Assembly: GCA_963713085.1 (NCBI GenBank)
Contig: CAVQKQ010000018.1
Span: 205,893-269,892 of the forward strand
Source of the DNA: PFJX01 sp963713085
GTDB lineage: Bacteria; Pseudomonadota; Gammaproteobacteria; Burkholderiales; Thiobacillaceae
Direction: 5' to 3'
DNA length: 64,000 nucleotides
The notes under the pieces are model-generated. The model made no database searches. It was given only the letters and a program-made list of their open reading frames with translations, and was not told where the DNA came from. Position numbers and translations under genes: made by a program. Positions 47,901 through 56,338 of the stretch are shown piece by piece (within the stretch, counting starts at the first letter, position 1; every line of letters begins with the position of its first letter).

Positions 47901-49474
47901 CTGCCGTTGTGGAACTTGCGCTCGCTCACCTTGACCAGGGCGACGCGGTGGCCGAAGGGATACAGGAAACCCTTGTAGACCACCCGCACGTAGTGGTCCC
48001 TGCCCATGCTGGCCCGGTGCACCCACTCTTCCACCGACAGCCCCGGCGGGTCCCAGGCGCCACGGGCGTCCATCCAGCCGCCCAGGGTGGACAGCATCAA
48101 CAGGTGGGTGTCGAGGGGTTGCGGGGTGTAGCTGGTGACCGAGAAATTGGAGGACAGGTGGGTGATCTGGTAGCGGTCGAAATCCTCCAGCGTTGCCAGG
48201 AACGGACCGGTGGGATGGTCTGTGGTGGGCAGTTCGTCGGTGGTCGGGAAATTGGCCTGCATGGGCGCCGCCGGATCGGAGTTCTCGCCGGTCAATGCCC
48301 AGACGGCGCGCAGGGTGCGCTTGTCGTCAGGGCGCGGCGGCTCGATGACCTGCCCCTTGTCGTCCGGCGCCACCAGGCGCGAATGCCACAACTCCGTGCG
48401 CTGGGTCAGCGGCGAGGTGACCGGGTCTGCGGCATGGCGGAAACCCTCGCCCGCGTGGGGCGCAATGATCAGCCGCCAGGGCAGTTCGATGGCGGTCTGG
48501 TTTGCTGCCGGCAGGGCCGGCTTGGGTTTGACCCGGAACACCGGCGGCCGCTGGGGCGCCAGCACCTGCCCCACGATCGCGCTGTCCTGGCTGATGCGCG
48601 CCGCCAGGGTCGGCGAGGCAGGGCCTTCGGTGGCACTGAGCAGTGCGCCGCGCAGGGCGAGGCCACTCAATGCCACGCGCTGGCCGGCGTTTAATTTCCG
48701 CAGCTGATTCAGCAATGCCGGGGACGTGCTGATGACCATGCCGCCGGTGGTGCGCGGCAGGGCATTGGCAGGCACATTGAGGGACAGCTTGCCGCAGGCC
48801 TCCAGCACGCCCGACAGGGTGTAGGGCGCGGAGAAGTCGTCGGGGACCTTGAACACCAGCCTCGATTCGCCGGCGATGCGCGCCCGGATCGGCGGCGGTG
48901 AGACGCCGCTGGTGGCGGGGTCGGGCTTGGCTGTGACGTTCGGGGGCAGATCCGGCTTGTCCATTCCGGGTGGTGCGGTCTCGAAGAACACCTCCTCGGC
49001 GATGGACTGGGGCGGAAAATGCAGGACGATGTAGGCCGCCCCCGTGGCCGCCCGTTGCAGCATCGGCGGCGCGCCGGCCATGACCTTGAGGTTGACCAGT
49101 TCGATCCGCAGTGCCAGCAGGTCGCCCGGCCGCACCACCGCCTTGCCCGGCTTGCCGGGGTCAAACAGGTTGGTGAGGGACGGTTGGGCGAAAATCCCGG
49201 GGGGGATTTGCAGGACGGCGTTGCCCGCGCCTGCGGCCAAGGCGGCACTTACGGCACCAGCCGGATGACCGGTCGCGGCCGTGGCCGTCGCGGTGGATGC
49301 CGCGCCGGCGCTGACCGCATGGGCTATGGCCACGTTGGTGGCGAGATTCATGGTGAGTGGCTTGGCGGCGCCGGATGCTCCGCCGCGCGTGGACTTCTTC
49401 GCCGTGGCCGACTTTGTTCCGGTCCGGGCCGACTTCTTCGCGGTCAGTTCGTCCCCACGCTTTTTCGTGGCCAT
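44972..49474 (-). CDS. Very large protein of unknown function (1500 aa)
   Basis: The 1500-aa product opens with a Lys/Ala/Thr-rich tail (about 1-45, KKSARTGTKSATAKKST) like a disordered, basic extension, then a long mixed region, an alanine-rich helical section (about 870-1080), and a C-terminal 300 residues rich in short strands (SLFGGGGFFGVTIDPHG, then FGVASGGVSVMAGIYF), which looks like a beta-helix or beta-solenoid. No signal peptide is seen. GGAGGA precedes the ATG at 49474, and it is the first gene of the pair with the 1552-aa gene. The function is unknown. Confidence 0.8.
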   Translation of the reverse strand: MATKKRGDELTAKKSARTGTKSATAKKSTRGGASGAAKPLTMNLATNVAIAHAVSAGAASTATATAATGHPAGAVSAALAAGAGNAVLQIPPGIFAQPSLTNLFDPGKPGKAVVRPGDLLALRIELVNLKVMAGAPPMLQRAATGAAYIVLHFPPQSIAEEVFFETAPPGMDKPDLPPNVTAKPDPATSGVSPPPIRARIAGESRLVFKVPDDFSAPYTLSGVLEACGKLSLNVPANALPRTTGGMVISTSPALLNQLRKLNAGQRVALSGLALRGALLSATEGPASPTLAARISQDSAIVGQVLAPQRPPVFRVKPKPALPAANQTAIELPWRLIIAPHAGEGFRHAADPVTSPLTQRTELWHSRLVAPDDKGQVIEPPRPDDKRTLRAVWALTGENSDPAAPMQANFPTTDELPTTDHPTGPFLATLEDFDRYQITHLSSNFSVTSYTPQPLDTHLLMLSTLGGWMDARGAWDPPGLSVEEWVHRASMGRDHYVRVVYKGFLYPFGHRVALVKVSERKFHNGRNNTPALAGNPAYLRQRMFIIVRERDRVYQDPQLRSKDGLRAFQRQFPFNNVRILTAVTPNLDQPTSAASVIQRPAYDSKPGSATFGQSMFWPCVNGAPFAFRCVGTDIDGSRIQFELPMIFMDNSLASPRKRVGNKLVPVFSDETVGGKLVRGAETHARAATQEWQAREDGSGPRRTADLKRQRVALAPSVKSGDTAVEVEKMEFGGEWEAQGNGLRGYSQNLSRPVFYPSVLGTRVRIAALAQLTGSGANNLLQWNAAYLKDGFDAADVAPAAARNKGQVFADVAQESGMAALDFSTQGDRSGGFVMPNLKPSGLSRLIGPLTGPVDKFVSGADLQGTEMFPGGLSDLPLPLLFGCIPLGEILKAVAGGSDKLPRFASEASGKLESFFNTLTRTYGFVQELGSRSGSLAQAAVDVVKAMAQDLLAQAQSLASGEVAQVKAALNTVNTTLNTLRARFDSFVAPQPDGGLPSIDQIAAALTPSNAAALTLKINDVSAALQDLRAKAQAATLPSGYKQSVLAAVTRGLNFLDDLKTVLQLVSTGKALFEAVGAVVEDPTVFTTPGALGPKLDTVKSTINPLRATLAGFRLLDGAPRKTTLDALDAVSEALGLAADLTQLLDNLLGDELVVHFDWKPEIDNWALPGSNPATEPIFRANDKHGFIVAVDARMKKSGGSPKVVVVCSLKHFDLVLINPAAFLELNFEKIEFSVDASTKMNVDVLLTDIKFVGPLSFVETLKDLIPLDGFSDPPYLDISSKGIDAGFSLTLPNIAVGMFSLTNLSLGAGFTVPFIGQPLSTRFNFCTREQPFNLTVSLFGGGGFFGVTIDPHGVQILEAAFEFGAGISVDFGVASGGVSVMAGIYFRMEQDAASLTGYFRLAGHVSVLGLISASLELYLELRYEFETGKCVGKAQLTIEVSVFMFSASVQITCERKFSGSNGDPSFRQVMGAFPELSLADELNQIQDATQYAWREYCEAFA

Positions 49475-49711
49475 ATCGTCCTCCAGTGCAGGTACCTACC
49501 CGATTATTCGTCTGCGTTGTCGCGCGTCGCGCGTCGCGGGGACGCGAACCCTATGACTGTATGTAGTCGATTCCGGTCGATCCCGCCAGTCGTTCGAAAC
49601 GCCGTCGCCGCGATGCGGTATTGTTGGAAAATAAACCTATCGGCTGTGCCCATCCAGACTGTATTGCTGGTAAGGGCGTGCAGCTGCACCAGTCACCGGT
49701 ACGAGGCCACA

Positions 49712-49984
49712 ATGAAGCCACTGCCCCATCAGGATCCCCCGCAATCGCCGCCGCACTCTTCGATGCGAGTGATCCGCATCGAGGCGCAGCCGAAGACCTG
49801 GTGGGGCAAGCTCATCGCAGGGATCGTCGGCATTGCGCTCCTGCTGGTCGCGTTCTTCCTCTCCCTGTTTCTTTTTGCCTGGATCGCGAGTCTTCTCATA
49901 GTGGCTTTCCTCTACTTTGCCTGGAAGACCTCGCGCATCAGGCGCGATCAAGCTAAAGCCGGTGAAGACGGAAGGCGAGACTGA
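49712..49984 (+). CDS. Small membrane protein (90 aa)
   Basis: The ORF encodes 90 residues: a proline-rich start, a positively charged segment (MRVIRIEAQPKTWWGK), two closely spaced hydrophobic helices (about 33-50 and 53-70) and a charged tail (KTSRIRRDQAKAGEDGRRD). A CGAGG site lies shortly before the ATG. It is divergent from the 1500-aa gene and convergent with the amylase gene. The family is not recognised. Confidence 0.6.
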   Translation: MKPLPHQDPPQSPPHSSMRVIRIEAQPKTWWGKLIAGIVGIALLLVAFFLSLFLFAWIASLLIVAFLYFAWKTSRIRRDQAKAGEDGRRD

Positions 49985-50011
49985 TCTTGCCAGGACCGCG
50001 TCCTCGGCAAT

Positions 50012-51931
50012 CTAGCCGAAAACCACGAATCCTCCCGCGGGCACGCTGACCCGCACCGCCTTGCCGTTGCGGGCCTTGATGTCCGTCAAGGCTCCGATCT
50101 GTGCCGGATCGGTGGAATAAAGGCAGGCCAGCGTCCCGTTGTCGGCGTGCAGGGCCGCGTCGATGGTGACCCAGGCCTCGCGCATTTGGTCCGCGTCGGT
50201 GTTGATGGCCAGCAGGATCTCCCGGTTATCGAACAGGCGCGACCAGGGGACCAGCGAGCGGATCCGGCCATCGATCATCCGGGGCAGGCCGAAGCTGCCG
50301 GGTTCGCCGGAATCAGAGATCTCCCGCAGGTATTGCCGCCCCCGGCGCAGGGCCAGGTGCTGGCCGCGCAGCCGGGTGACGTCGGCGATGAAGCGGTAGA
50401 TCTCGTGATCCTCGTCGAAGAAGTGGTGGCCAGTGCTTTGCAGGGAGCCGAAGGCGCCGCCGAACATGCATTCGCGCAGATAGCGGTCGTTGTCGCCGGC
50501 GCCGTCGAAGCCCTGCTCGTTGCCGTAGTAGACGCAGGGGATGCCCATGGAGCAGAGGTTCAGCCCCAGCACCGCCTTCAGGTGCCGATAGCCGTCGTTG
50601 ATCTTGTCGCCGCAGAAGCGGGCCTTGGCGTTGCCCTTGCGCACCTGGTCGTGGTCGTCAAACAGGGTCACCACGTGCTTGCCGAACCAGACGTGGGAGG
50701 ACTTGTTCACCAGCTCCGAGTTGCGGAACAGGCCGAAGTAGTCCGCCGGCTCGCGCCAGCCCTTGGCCAGATAGTCAAGCTTGTCGGGGATGTCGTCGAT
50801 GCCCAGGGCCGCGTCCAGGCCGGTGAGCTCCAGCAGGTTGTAGGCGTATTCCCGGCCGCCGGTGATCTCCCCCACTAGGAAGAAGTTTTCCTTGCCCAGG
50901 GTCTGTGCGAACTCCTTGATCACCGAGACGAAGTAGCGGGTGGCCCCGGGCTCCATGTGCTTGACCGTGTCGATGCGGAAGCCGTCGATGTCCGCCAGGG
51001 CGATCCAGAACTTGTACACCTCGCACAGGGCATCCAGGGCTGGCGCGGGGCGGAAGTCGTCGATGATGCGCCGGCCCTGGTCGTCCCGGGCGTGTTCGCC
51101 ATGGTGCACGTCCTTCAGGGTGACGAAGTCGCCTTCCAGGTATTCCGGGTCGTAGTCCCAGCTGTCGATGCGGCCCTTGGCGGTGAAAGAGGCGGCGGGT
51201 TGCAGTTCCGCCGGCCATACCCCGTCGTTGGGCCAGGCGCCCCCGTGGCTGGCCGGATCGATGGGGCCGAAGGGCAGGCTGGTGGCGCCGAAGGCGTTGC
51301 GCCAGCCCGCCACCGGGTAGGGCGCCCCGTCCCAGCGCGGGTCCATGCCGCCGCGACCGTCCGGATAGCGGTCCGGGTTGGTCTGGTAGCCGAACACGTC
51401 CCCAGAGTGGTTGAGGATGATGTCCAGGATCACCCGGATGCCGTGGGCATGGGCCGTGTTCACCAGGTTGACCAGGTCCTTGCGGCTACCGAAGTGGGGA
51501 TCCACGTCCAGGAAGTTCTGGATGCCGTAGCCATGATAGGAATGGAGGTCGGCGGCCACCTGCTTGAACGCCGGGCTGATCCACAGGGCGGTCACGCCCA
51601 TCCGCTGGAGGTAGCCTATCTTGGACTCCAGGCCCTTCAAGGTGCCCCCCAGCCAGTCGGCCCCCACGGCGGACCAGGCGGCCCGGTCGGCGATGTAGGC
51701 GTCGTCGGGGAACCTGAACGGCGGTGTGGCGCCGGTGTTGGCCAACGCCCCGGTGTTGTCCCGGAAGCCCCGCTCATTACCGTCGGAGAAGCGGTCCAGC
51801 ATCAGGAAATACAGAACCTGGTCCTCCCAGGCGGCGGGGGAGGGGGTGTAGGGGCGCTGGACATAAGCGGCCCAGTCGATGTCGGCCAGGCTGCGTTCCA
51901 ACTGGTCGTGGCTTGCTTGGTTGATGCTCAT
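50012..51931 (-). CDS. Alpha-amylase family (GH13) glycoside hydrolase
   Basis: The 639-aa enzyme has the four GH13 regions: DIILNHSGDVFG (region I), DGFRIDTVKHM with the nucleophile Asp (II), VGEITGGREY with the acid/base Glu (III) and LFDDHDQV with the transition-state Asp (IV). It is therefore active on alpha-glucans such as starch, glycogen or maltodextrin; the exact specificity (amylase, trehalose synthase-like or other) is unclear. It has no signal peptide and should be cytoplasmic. The ATG at 51931 follows GGGAGGC; longer in-frame extension upstream runs into repeat DNA and is rejected. Confidence 0.93.
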   Translation of the reverse strand: MSINQASHDQLERSLADIDWAAYVQRPYTPSPAAWEDQVLYFLMLDRFSDGNERGFRDNTGALANTGATPPFRFPDDAYIADRAAWSAVGADWLGGTLKGLESKIGYLQRMGVTALWISPAFKQVAADLHSYHGYGIQNFLDVDPHFGSRKDLVNLVNTAHAHGIRVILDIILNHSGDVFGYQTNPDRYPDGRGGMDPRWDGAPYPVAGWRNAFGATSLPFGPIDPASHGGAWPNDGVWPAELQPAASFTAKGRIDSWDYDPEYLEGDFVTLKDVHHGEHARDDQGRRIIDDFRPAPALDALCEVYKFWIALADIDGFRIDTVKHMEPGATRYFVSVIKEFAQTLGKENFFLVGEITGGREYAYNLLELTGLDAALGIDDIPDKLDYLAKGWREPADYFGLFRNSELVNKSSHVWFGKHVVTLFDDHDQVRKGNAKARFCGDKINDGYRHLKAVLGLNLCSMGIPCVYYGNEQGFDGAGDNDRYLRECMFGGAFGSLQSTGHHFFDEDHEIYRFIADVTRLRGQHLALRRGRQYLREISDSGEPGSFGLPRMIDGRIRSLVPWSRLFDNREILLAINTDADQMREAWVTIDAALHADNGTLACLYSTDPAQIGALTDIKARNGKAVRVSVPAGGFVVFG

Positions 51932-52552
51932 GGTGATTGCCTCCCTTGCTTGTTTATTGGGTACGGATAGAGCCCGCCAGGTCGTCACACCCTGGCCGCC
52001 GATGTCAGGTCGTTCACGAAAGTACGGATGGTATCGACCCTCCCCGATAGGTGTCAGCATAGGCCATACATCTTTCAGTGGCGGGATATGGGTGACGCGG
52101 GCCAAGTCGGGTTTTGCCGGTCGTTGTTTGGCAGTTAGAGCATGAGGCGGAGTGGGGAGTATTACAGTAGATGCGGATCGCGCTTGATATTGAGGATACC
52201 GAGGCCTCAAGCAGTCACGCTATGGTGCCCGGAAAGCAGCGCCGGCAATTGCGTGTGCAGTCCACTGTGACCCGTTTCTCGCAGCCGTCTAACGGGTCGG
52301 CTCTGCGTTGTACGCCTGACCTTCGGCCAAGATCGGCTAGAGGTCGGCGAATCGGCCGTAAGTGACGTTCGCTCGGAGCGGACACCGGTCATTCACTAAT
52401 GACTGCTTAGGTTGGACCGGCACTGGGTGAGCAATCCTCAGTCTGTAGGCAGGTACATGTAGGTCAGGACAAGCAATGATCGTGCCTATCTGGGCATCTA
52501 TTACACTTGTAGCTGGTGAAGTCAGGGTTGAGAGCGCTGGAGTAGGAAAGGC
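51932..52552. other. Intergenic region dominated by a degenerate repeat
   Basis: About 620 bases upstream of the amylase. The first 360 bases are repeat copy A; the remaining 240 up to the sensor kinase 3' end hold no supported gene. The amylase promoter must lie inside or next to the repeat. Confidence 0.5.
51955..52313 (+). repeat. Diverged direct repeat, copy A (360 bp)
   Basis: Matches 56648-57018 in the same orientation. Shared stretches include GTCAGGTCGTTCACG-type, TCTTTCAGTGGCGGG, GCGTGTGCAGTCC and TCGCAGCCG, with gaps and substitutions. Copy A has a damaged start (ATA where copy B has ATG) and in-frame stops, so any gene in it is dead. Confidence 0.75.
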
Positions 52553-53944
52553 TCAGCTAAGCAATACCGGCAGCGACATCGTAAAAGTGACCATGCCATC
52601 CCTCGATCCCACACTGATCCGTCCGCCGTGCATTTCGATTATGGATTTGGTAATGGCCAATCCCAATCCGATGTTGTCGGCGTAGCCTTCCCTGCGCGAT
52701 GGATCTATACGGTAAAAGCGTTCGAAGATTCGAGCCCGATGTTCAATCGGAATTTCTGGCCCCGGATTGGCGATGGAAAGATGCGCCCACCCAGATTCGA
52801 CGCCCATGTTTACCCTGATGGCCATGCCACGCGGGGTGAAGCGGATCGCATTGGACAGCATGTTGGACAGGGCGCGCTGAATCATCAAACGATCCGCCTC
52901 CACCGTCGCCGCTCCGCTTTGCTGAAGCTCGATACCCTGTTCACTGGCCAATGCCTCGAAAAACTCAAACAGGGTCATCACCTCCGTCGCCAGATCCACG
53001 GTCTCTTTCTTCAGGAAGACCCGCTTGTTGTCCGCCTTGGCCAGAAACAGCATGTCCGAAATCATTCTCGACAGGCGCAGGTATTGCTCCTCGTTGGCCA
53101 GCAGTACGGCGCGGTAGTCCTCCATACTGGATTGATCGCACAAGGTGACTTGGGTCTGGATCAACAGGTTGTGGATGGGGGTACGCAACTCGTGGGCGAT
53201 ATCGGACGAAAAATCCGACAGGCTACGAAAGGACTCGTGCAGGTGTGAAAGCATCGTGTTGAATGCCACTACGAGTACTTGCAACTCTTTGGGCACCCCC
53301 TGGCTTTCAAGTGGCTGGTCGAGCTGCGAGGTGGATATGGCCGCCACCTTTGCCGATACCTCCTGCAATGGCACCAGGCCATGCCGCACAACGATCCAGC
53401 CCAGCCATCCCAGCACCAACGCCACCAACGACATGGTGATCCAGAGAGATTCCAGAAAGGTGTTGGCAAAGGCCTGGTCTGCGGTGATGTCGAAGGCGAT
53501 GATCACTTTTGCCTGTTTGCCATCCGGCAAACCCGACCGCACATGGTCGGACATAAATCGATAGACACGACCGCCATCCTTCCAGAGGGCCGGATCCTCG
53601 GCTGTGTCGCTTTGGAGTCGTTGCAGAAGACTGACGGCATGAGGCTCGCCCGCCGAATATAGGGTTTCCCCATTGTCCGCGACAACGGAGATCAGGATAC
53701 CCGGATGGCCGGAGCCAATATCGTTCAGATGGACGGGCAAATTATCCAGGTCCACGGCGCTATGGGCCTTGGCGATCAGACCGTGAACCAAGTCCATTTT
53801 GCCGTAAAGTTCTTCCCTGTCGCGCTTGAGCAATCGGTCATTCAGGGCCTGCTCGAACAACACCCCCGCCACCAATAGCACGACCGCCACGGATAGCGCG
53901 AAAAGCAGGCTCATGCGAGCGGTCAGGGAGGTCGGCCTCCTCAT
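52553..53944 (-). CDS. Sensor histidine kinase, CusS/heavy-metal type
   Basis: The 463-aa kinase has an N-terminal membrane helix (about 11-33), a periplasmic sensor (34-165), a second helix (166-188), a HAMP linker, the H-box SSDIAHELRTPIHNLLIQT with the phosphorylated His, an N-box MLSNAIRFTPRG, and the ATP lid GLGLAITKSIIEMHGG. The layout is that of the CusS/IrlS heavy-metal sensor kinases. It is translated in ATGA overlap after the response regulator gene, so the two are one operon; the inducer may be a metal, but the neighbours suggest no specific one. Confidence 0.92.
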   Translation of the reverse strand: MRRPTSLTARMSLLFALSVAVVLLVAGVLFEQALNDRLLKRDREELYGKMDLVHGLIAKAHSAVDLDNLPVHLNDIGSGHPGILISVVADNGETLYSAGEPHAVSLLQRLQSDTAEDPALWKDGGRVYRFMSDHVRSGLPDGKQAKVIIAFDITADQAFANTFLESLWITMSLVALVLGWLGWIVVRHGLVPLQEVSAKVAAISTSQLDQPLESQGVPKELQVLVVAFNTMLSHLHESFRSLSDFSSDIAHELRTPIHNLLIQTQVTLCDQSSMEDYRAVLLANEEQYLRLSRMISDMLFLAKADNKRVFLKKETVDLATEVMTLFEFFEALASEQGIELQQSGAATVEADRLMIQRALSNMLSNAIRFTPRGMAIRVNMGVESGWAHLSIANPGPEIPIEHRARIFERFYRIDPSRREGYADNIGLGLAITKSIIEMHGGRISVGSRDGMVTFTMSLPVLLS

Positions 53945-54621
53945 TGTTCGGGGTTTTCCAACACATAGCCGACCCCGCGTACCGTGCGGATGAGCTTGAA
54001 TTCGAAATTGTCGTCAACCTTGGAACGCAAGCGACGTACCGCAACGTCGATCGCATTGGTCTCGCTGTAGAAATTCATATCCCAAACCTGAGAGGCGATC
54101 AGCATTCTCGGCAACACCTCGCCGGCCCGGCGCACCAGCAGTTCCAACAGCGCGAACTCCTTTTGGGTCAAGTCGATCTTTTGTCCGGCCCGAGAAACGC
54201 GGCGGCGCAGAAGATCCATTTCCAGGTCGGCGATGGTCAACCTGTCGAGGGACGGAGCCGCCTGCCCACGTCGCAGCCGTGTGCGAATACGGGCCAGCAA
54301 TTCCGGAAACGCAAAGGGTTTGACCAGATAATCGTCCGCCCCCAGTTCCAAGCCCTTCACACGATCGTCGATCTCGTCGCGCGCGGTCAGGAAGAGGACG
54401 GGTAGGGAGGGTTTCTCATTCCGAATCCTGCGCAACACTTCCCAACCATCCAGTCCGGGCAACATGATGTCCAGGACCACCAAGTCATAAGCCTCGGCAA
54501 GCACAAGGCTCAAACCCTCCCAGCCATCCCTGGCGACGTGGGCAGTAAACCCCGCCTGGGTGAGCCCCCGTCGGAGGTAATCGCCCGTATTGGGTTCGTC
54601 TTCGACGATCAGCAATTTCAT
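53941..54621 (-). CDS. OmpR/PhoB-family response regulator (CusR-like)
   Basis: The 226-aa regulator has a receiver (LLIVEDEPNTGDYLRRGL; acceptor Asp in LVVLDIMLPGLDGWEVL; Lys in LVKPFAF) and an OmpR-type winged helix (LTQKEFALLELLVRR, IDVAVRRLRSKVDD, IRTVRGVGYVLE). It matches the CusR/CopR group that pairs with CusS-type kinases, and the kinase ATG overlaps its stop by four bases. It is divergent from the outer-membrane gene at 54837, which is the natural target candidate. The start MKLLIVEDE (54621) is preferred; eight more codons upstream are in frame. Confidence 0.94.
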   Translation of the reverse strand: MKLLIVEDEPNTGDYLRRGLTQAGFTAHVARDGWEGLSLVLAEAYDLVVLDIMLPGLDGWEVLRRIRNEKPSLPVLFLTARDEIDDRVKGLELGADDYLVKPFAFPELLARIRTRLRRGQAAPSLDRLTIADLEMDLLRRRVSRAGQKIDLTQKEFALLELLVRRAGEVLPRMLIASQVWDMNFYSETNAIDVAVRRLRSKVDDNFEFKLIRTVRGVGYVLENPEQ

Positions 54622-54836
54622 CCAGCCATCACCCCCAGAAACCAACTCTGTCCATTCTCACCCTCCGTCACCAGGATGACAGACAGATTACGTAAATGTA
54701 ACGAGAACGTAATTCACCTGATCGAATGCCGTGTTGGCAGCAATTTATCCTTGTCGCCACATCGCTTTATGGCGAGCAAGGTACCGGTCGGCCGTACGGA
54801 ACCTCCCCATCTCATTCTGACCAAGGGACCCAGACG

Positions 54837-55661
54837 ATGCGAGTTCGCGATCACAAAAACCACTTTTCCACTTTGGCGATCATCTTCCTGGCGCTGGCTT
54901 CCCAATCCGCCTTGGCGGGTCCTCCATTCATGACCGATGACCCCGCCCCGGTCGACTACAAGTCCAGCGAGTTCTACGTGTTCTCGACGTACGACAAGAC
55001 CCGGGACGGGAAGGAAATGGCCCTGCCGGCCTTCGAATACAACTACGGAGCCTTCCCCGAAACCCAGTTGCACATTGTCGTCCCATTTGTCCGCAGCGAA
55101 CCCGATGGCGCTTCTTCGGAATACGGCATCGGCGATGTGGAAGTCGGCGTCAAATACCGATTCATCCAGGAGACGGAGACATCGCCGCAAATCGGCATTT
55201 TCCCCATGGCCGAGTTGGCCACGGGAGATTCAAAAAAAGGGCTTGGCAACGGCAAGACTTGGTGGCGGCTGCCTGTTTGGATCCAAAAGAGCTGGGGTGA
55301 CTGGACCAGCTACGGCGGCGCCGGATATGTGATCAATCGCGCGGCGGGCCAAAAGAGCTACCCATTCGGGGGTTGGCTGCTTCAGAAAGACTTGAACGAA
55401 AAACTGACACTGGGCGGAGAGATCTTCGGCCGCGCCAAGGATACCGAGGATGGAAAGTCCACCACGCTCTTGAATTTCGGTGGCTTCTACAAGTTCACAC
55501 CGGATTTCAACCTGCTCTTCTCCGCCGGACACAGCGTTGGCGGGGAGAGGCACACCGTTGCCTATCTGGGTCTTTGGTGGGCATGGGGCGGGGAGGAAAA
55601 GGATGAAAATAAATCCAGCAATGCAGCAACCCAGCATGACTGGTCGCTTTCACAACGGTAA
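54837..55661 (+). CDS. Outer-membrane beta-barrel protein (phenol_MetA_deg-like)
   Basis: The 274-aa protein has a signal peptide (hydrophobic core LAIIFLALASQSALAG, cleaved after about residue 28) followed by GPPFMTDDPAPVDYKSSEFYVF, the typical opening of the transporter/MetA-pathway family, and amphipathic strands to the end (VAYLGLWWAWGG). It should form an outer-membrane channel or structural barrel; the substrate is not known. AAGGGA precedes the ATG. The divergent two-component operon is the likely regulator. Confidence 0.85.
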   Translation: MRVRDHKNHFSTLAIIFLALASQSALAGPPFMTDDPAPVDYKSSEFYVFSTYDKTRDGKEMALPAFEYNYGAFPETQLHIVVPFVRSEPDGASSEYGIGDVEVGVKYRFIQETETSPQIGIFPMAELATGDSKKGLGNGKTWWRLPVWIQKSWGDWTSYGGAGYVINRAAGQKSYPFGGWLLQKDLNEKLTLGGEIFGRAKDTEDGKSTTLLNFGGFYKFTPDFNLLFSAGHSVGGERHTVAYLGLWWAWGGEEKDENKSSNAATQHDWSLSQR

Positions 55662-55858
55662 TCAAACCAATTTGTTCGGAGCCTGAGATTCCGCCAACAG
55701 GCAGCTAAGGATGCCACTTTGATGAAGGAGACCTATCGGCTACTGCAACTGTTTGTCCCCGCCTGCGGGCAAGTGCTGACTGGCGGGCAAGAAGTAACTC
55801 AGTTATTCGTAATTACACGGGCAGACCACCATCCTCACTGAAGGTTAAGGAGATTTTC

Positions 55859-56338
55859 ATGCTAACACTACGCAAGACCATCATCGCCGCAGCTTGTCTC
55901 ATGACTGTTGCCAGTTTCAGCTATGCCGCTCCCGATTGGCTGAAAGGTTCGACGGAAGCGCAACTCAAAACTCTTGCTGATATTCAGCCCGGACTCGGTA
56001 CGGTCATGATCGAATACGGTAACAGGATCTCCACCATGTATTACGCTGCCAAAGGTGGCAATTGGGGCATGGCTGAGTATCAATTGAAGGAAGCGCGTGA
56101 GATTCAGGAAGTTGGAGAAAATACCCGGCCTGGCCGTGCGGCCATGTTGAAGTCCTTCGAAGCCGCAAACCTGGACAAGCTTGCCGATAACATCAAGGCC
56201 AAGGATTGGAAGAAATTCGAAAAATCATTCAAAGAGGCCGTCGTAGGATGCAATGGTTGCCATGCGGCAAATGGTTTTCCGTTCATCAAGTATGAGTTGC
56301 CAAAGGCCTCCCCATCCCCCACGTCTGTAAGGCCTTGA
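55859..56338 (+). CDS. Periplasmic c-type cytochrome
   Basis: The 159-aa protein has a signal peptide (LRKTIIAAACLMTVASFSYAA) and a single haem-binding motif CNGCH near residue 129, in VVGCNGCHAANGFPFIKYELP. The helical mature part with the haem site near the C-terminus resembles cytochrome c' and related four-helix cytochromes. It should carry electrons or bind small ligands in the periplasm. AAGGAG lies shortly before the ATG. It follows the outer-membrane gene by about 200 bases on the same strand and may respond to the same signal. Confidence 0.9.
   Translation: MLTLRKTIIAAACLMTVASFSYAAPDWLKGSTEAQLKTLADIQPGLGTVMIEYGNRISTMYYAAKGGNWGMAEYQLKEAREIQEVGENTRPGRAAMLKSFEAANLDKLADNIKAKDWKKFEKSFKEAVVGCNGCHAANGFPFIKYELPKASPSPTSVRP

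Noticed and set aside
44966..48694. Plus-strand open frame of 1242 codons opposite the 1500-aa gene
   Set aside because: Low-complexity composition and no ribosome site; the minus-strand frame has normal protein composition and a GGAGGA site.
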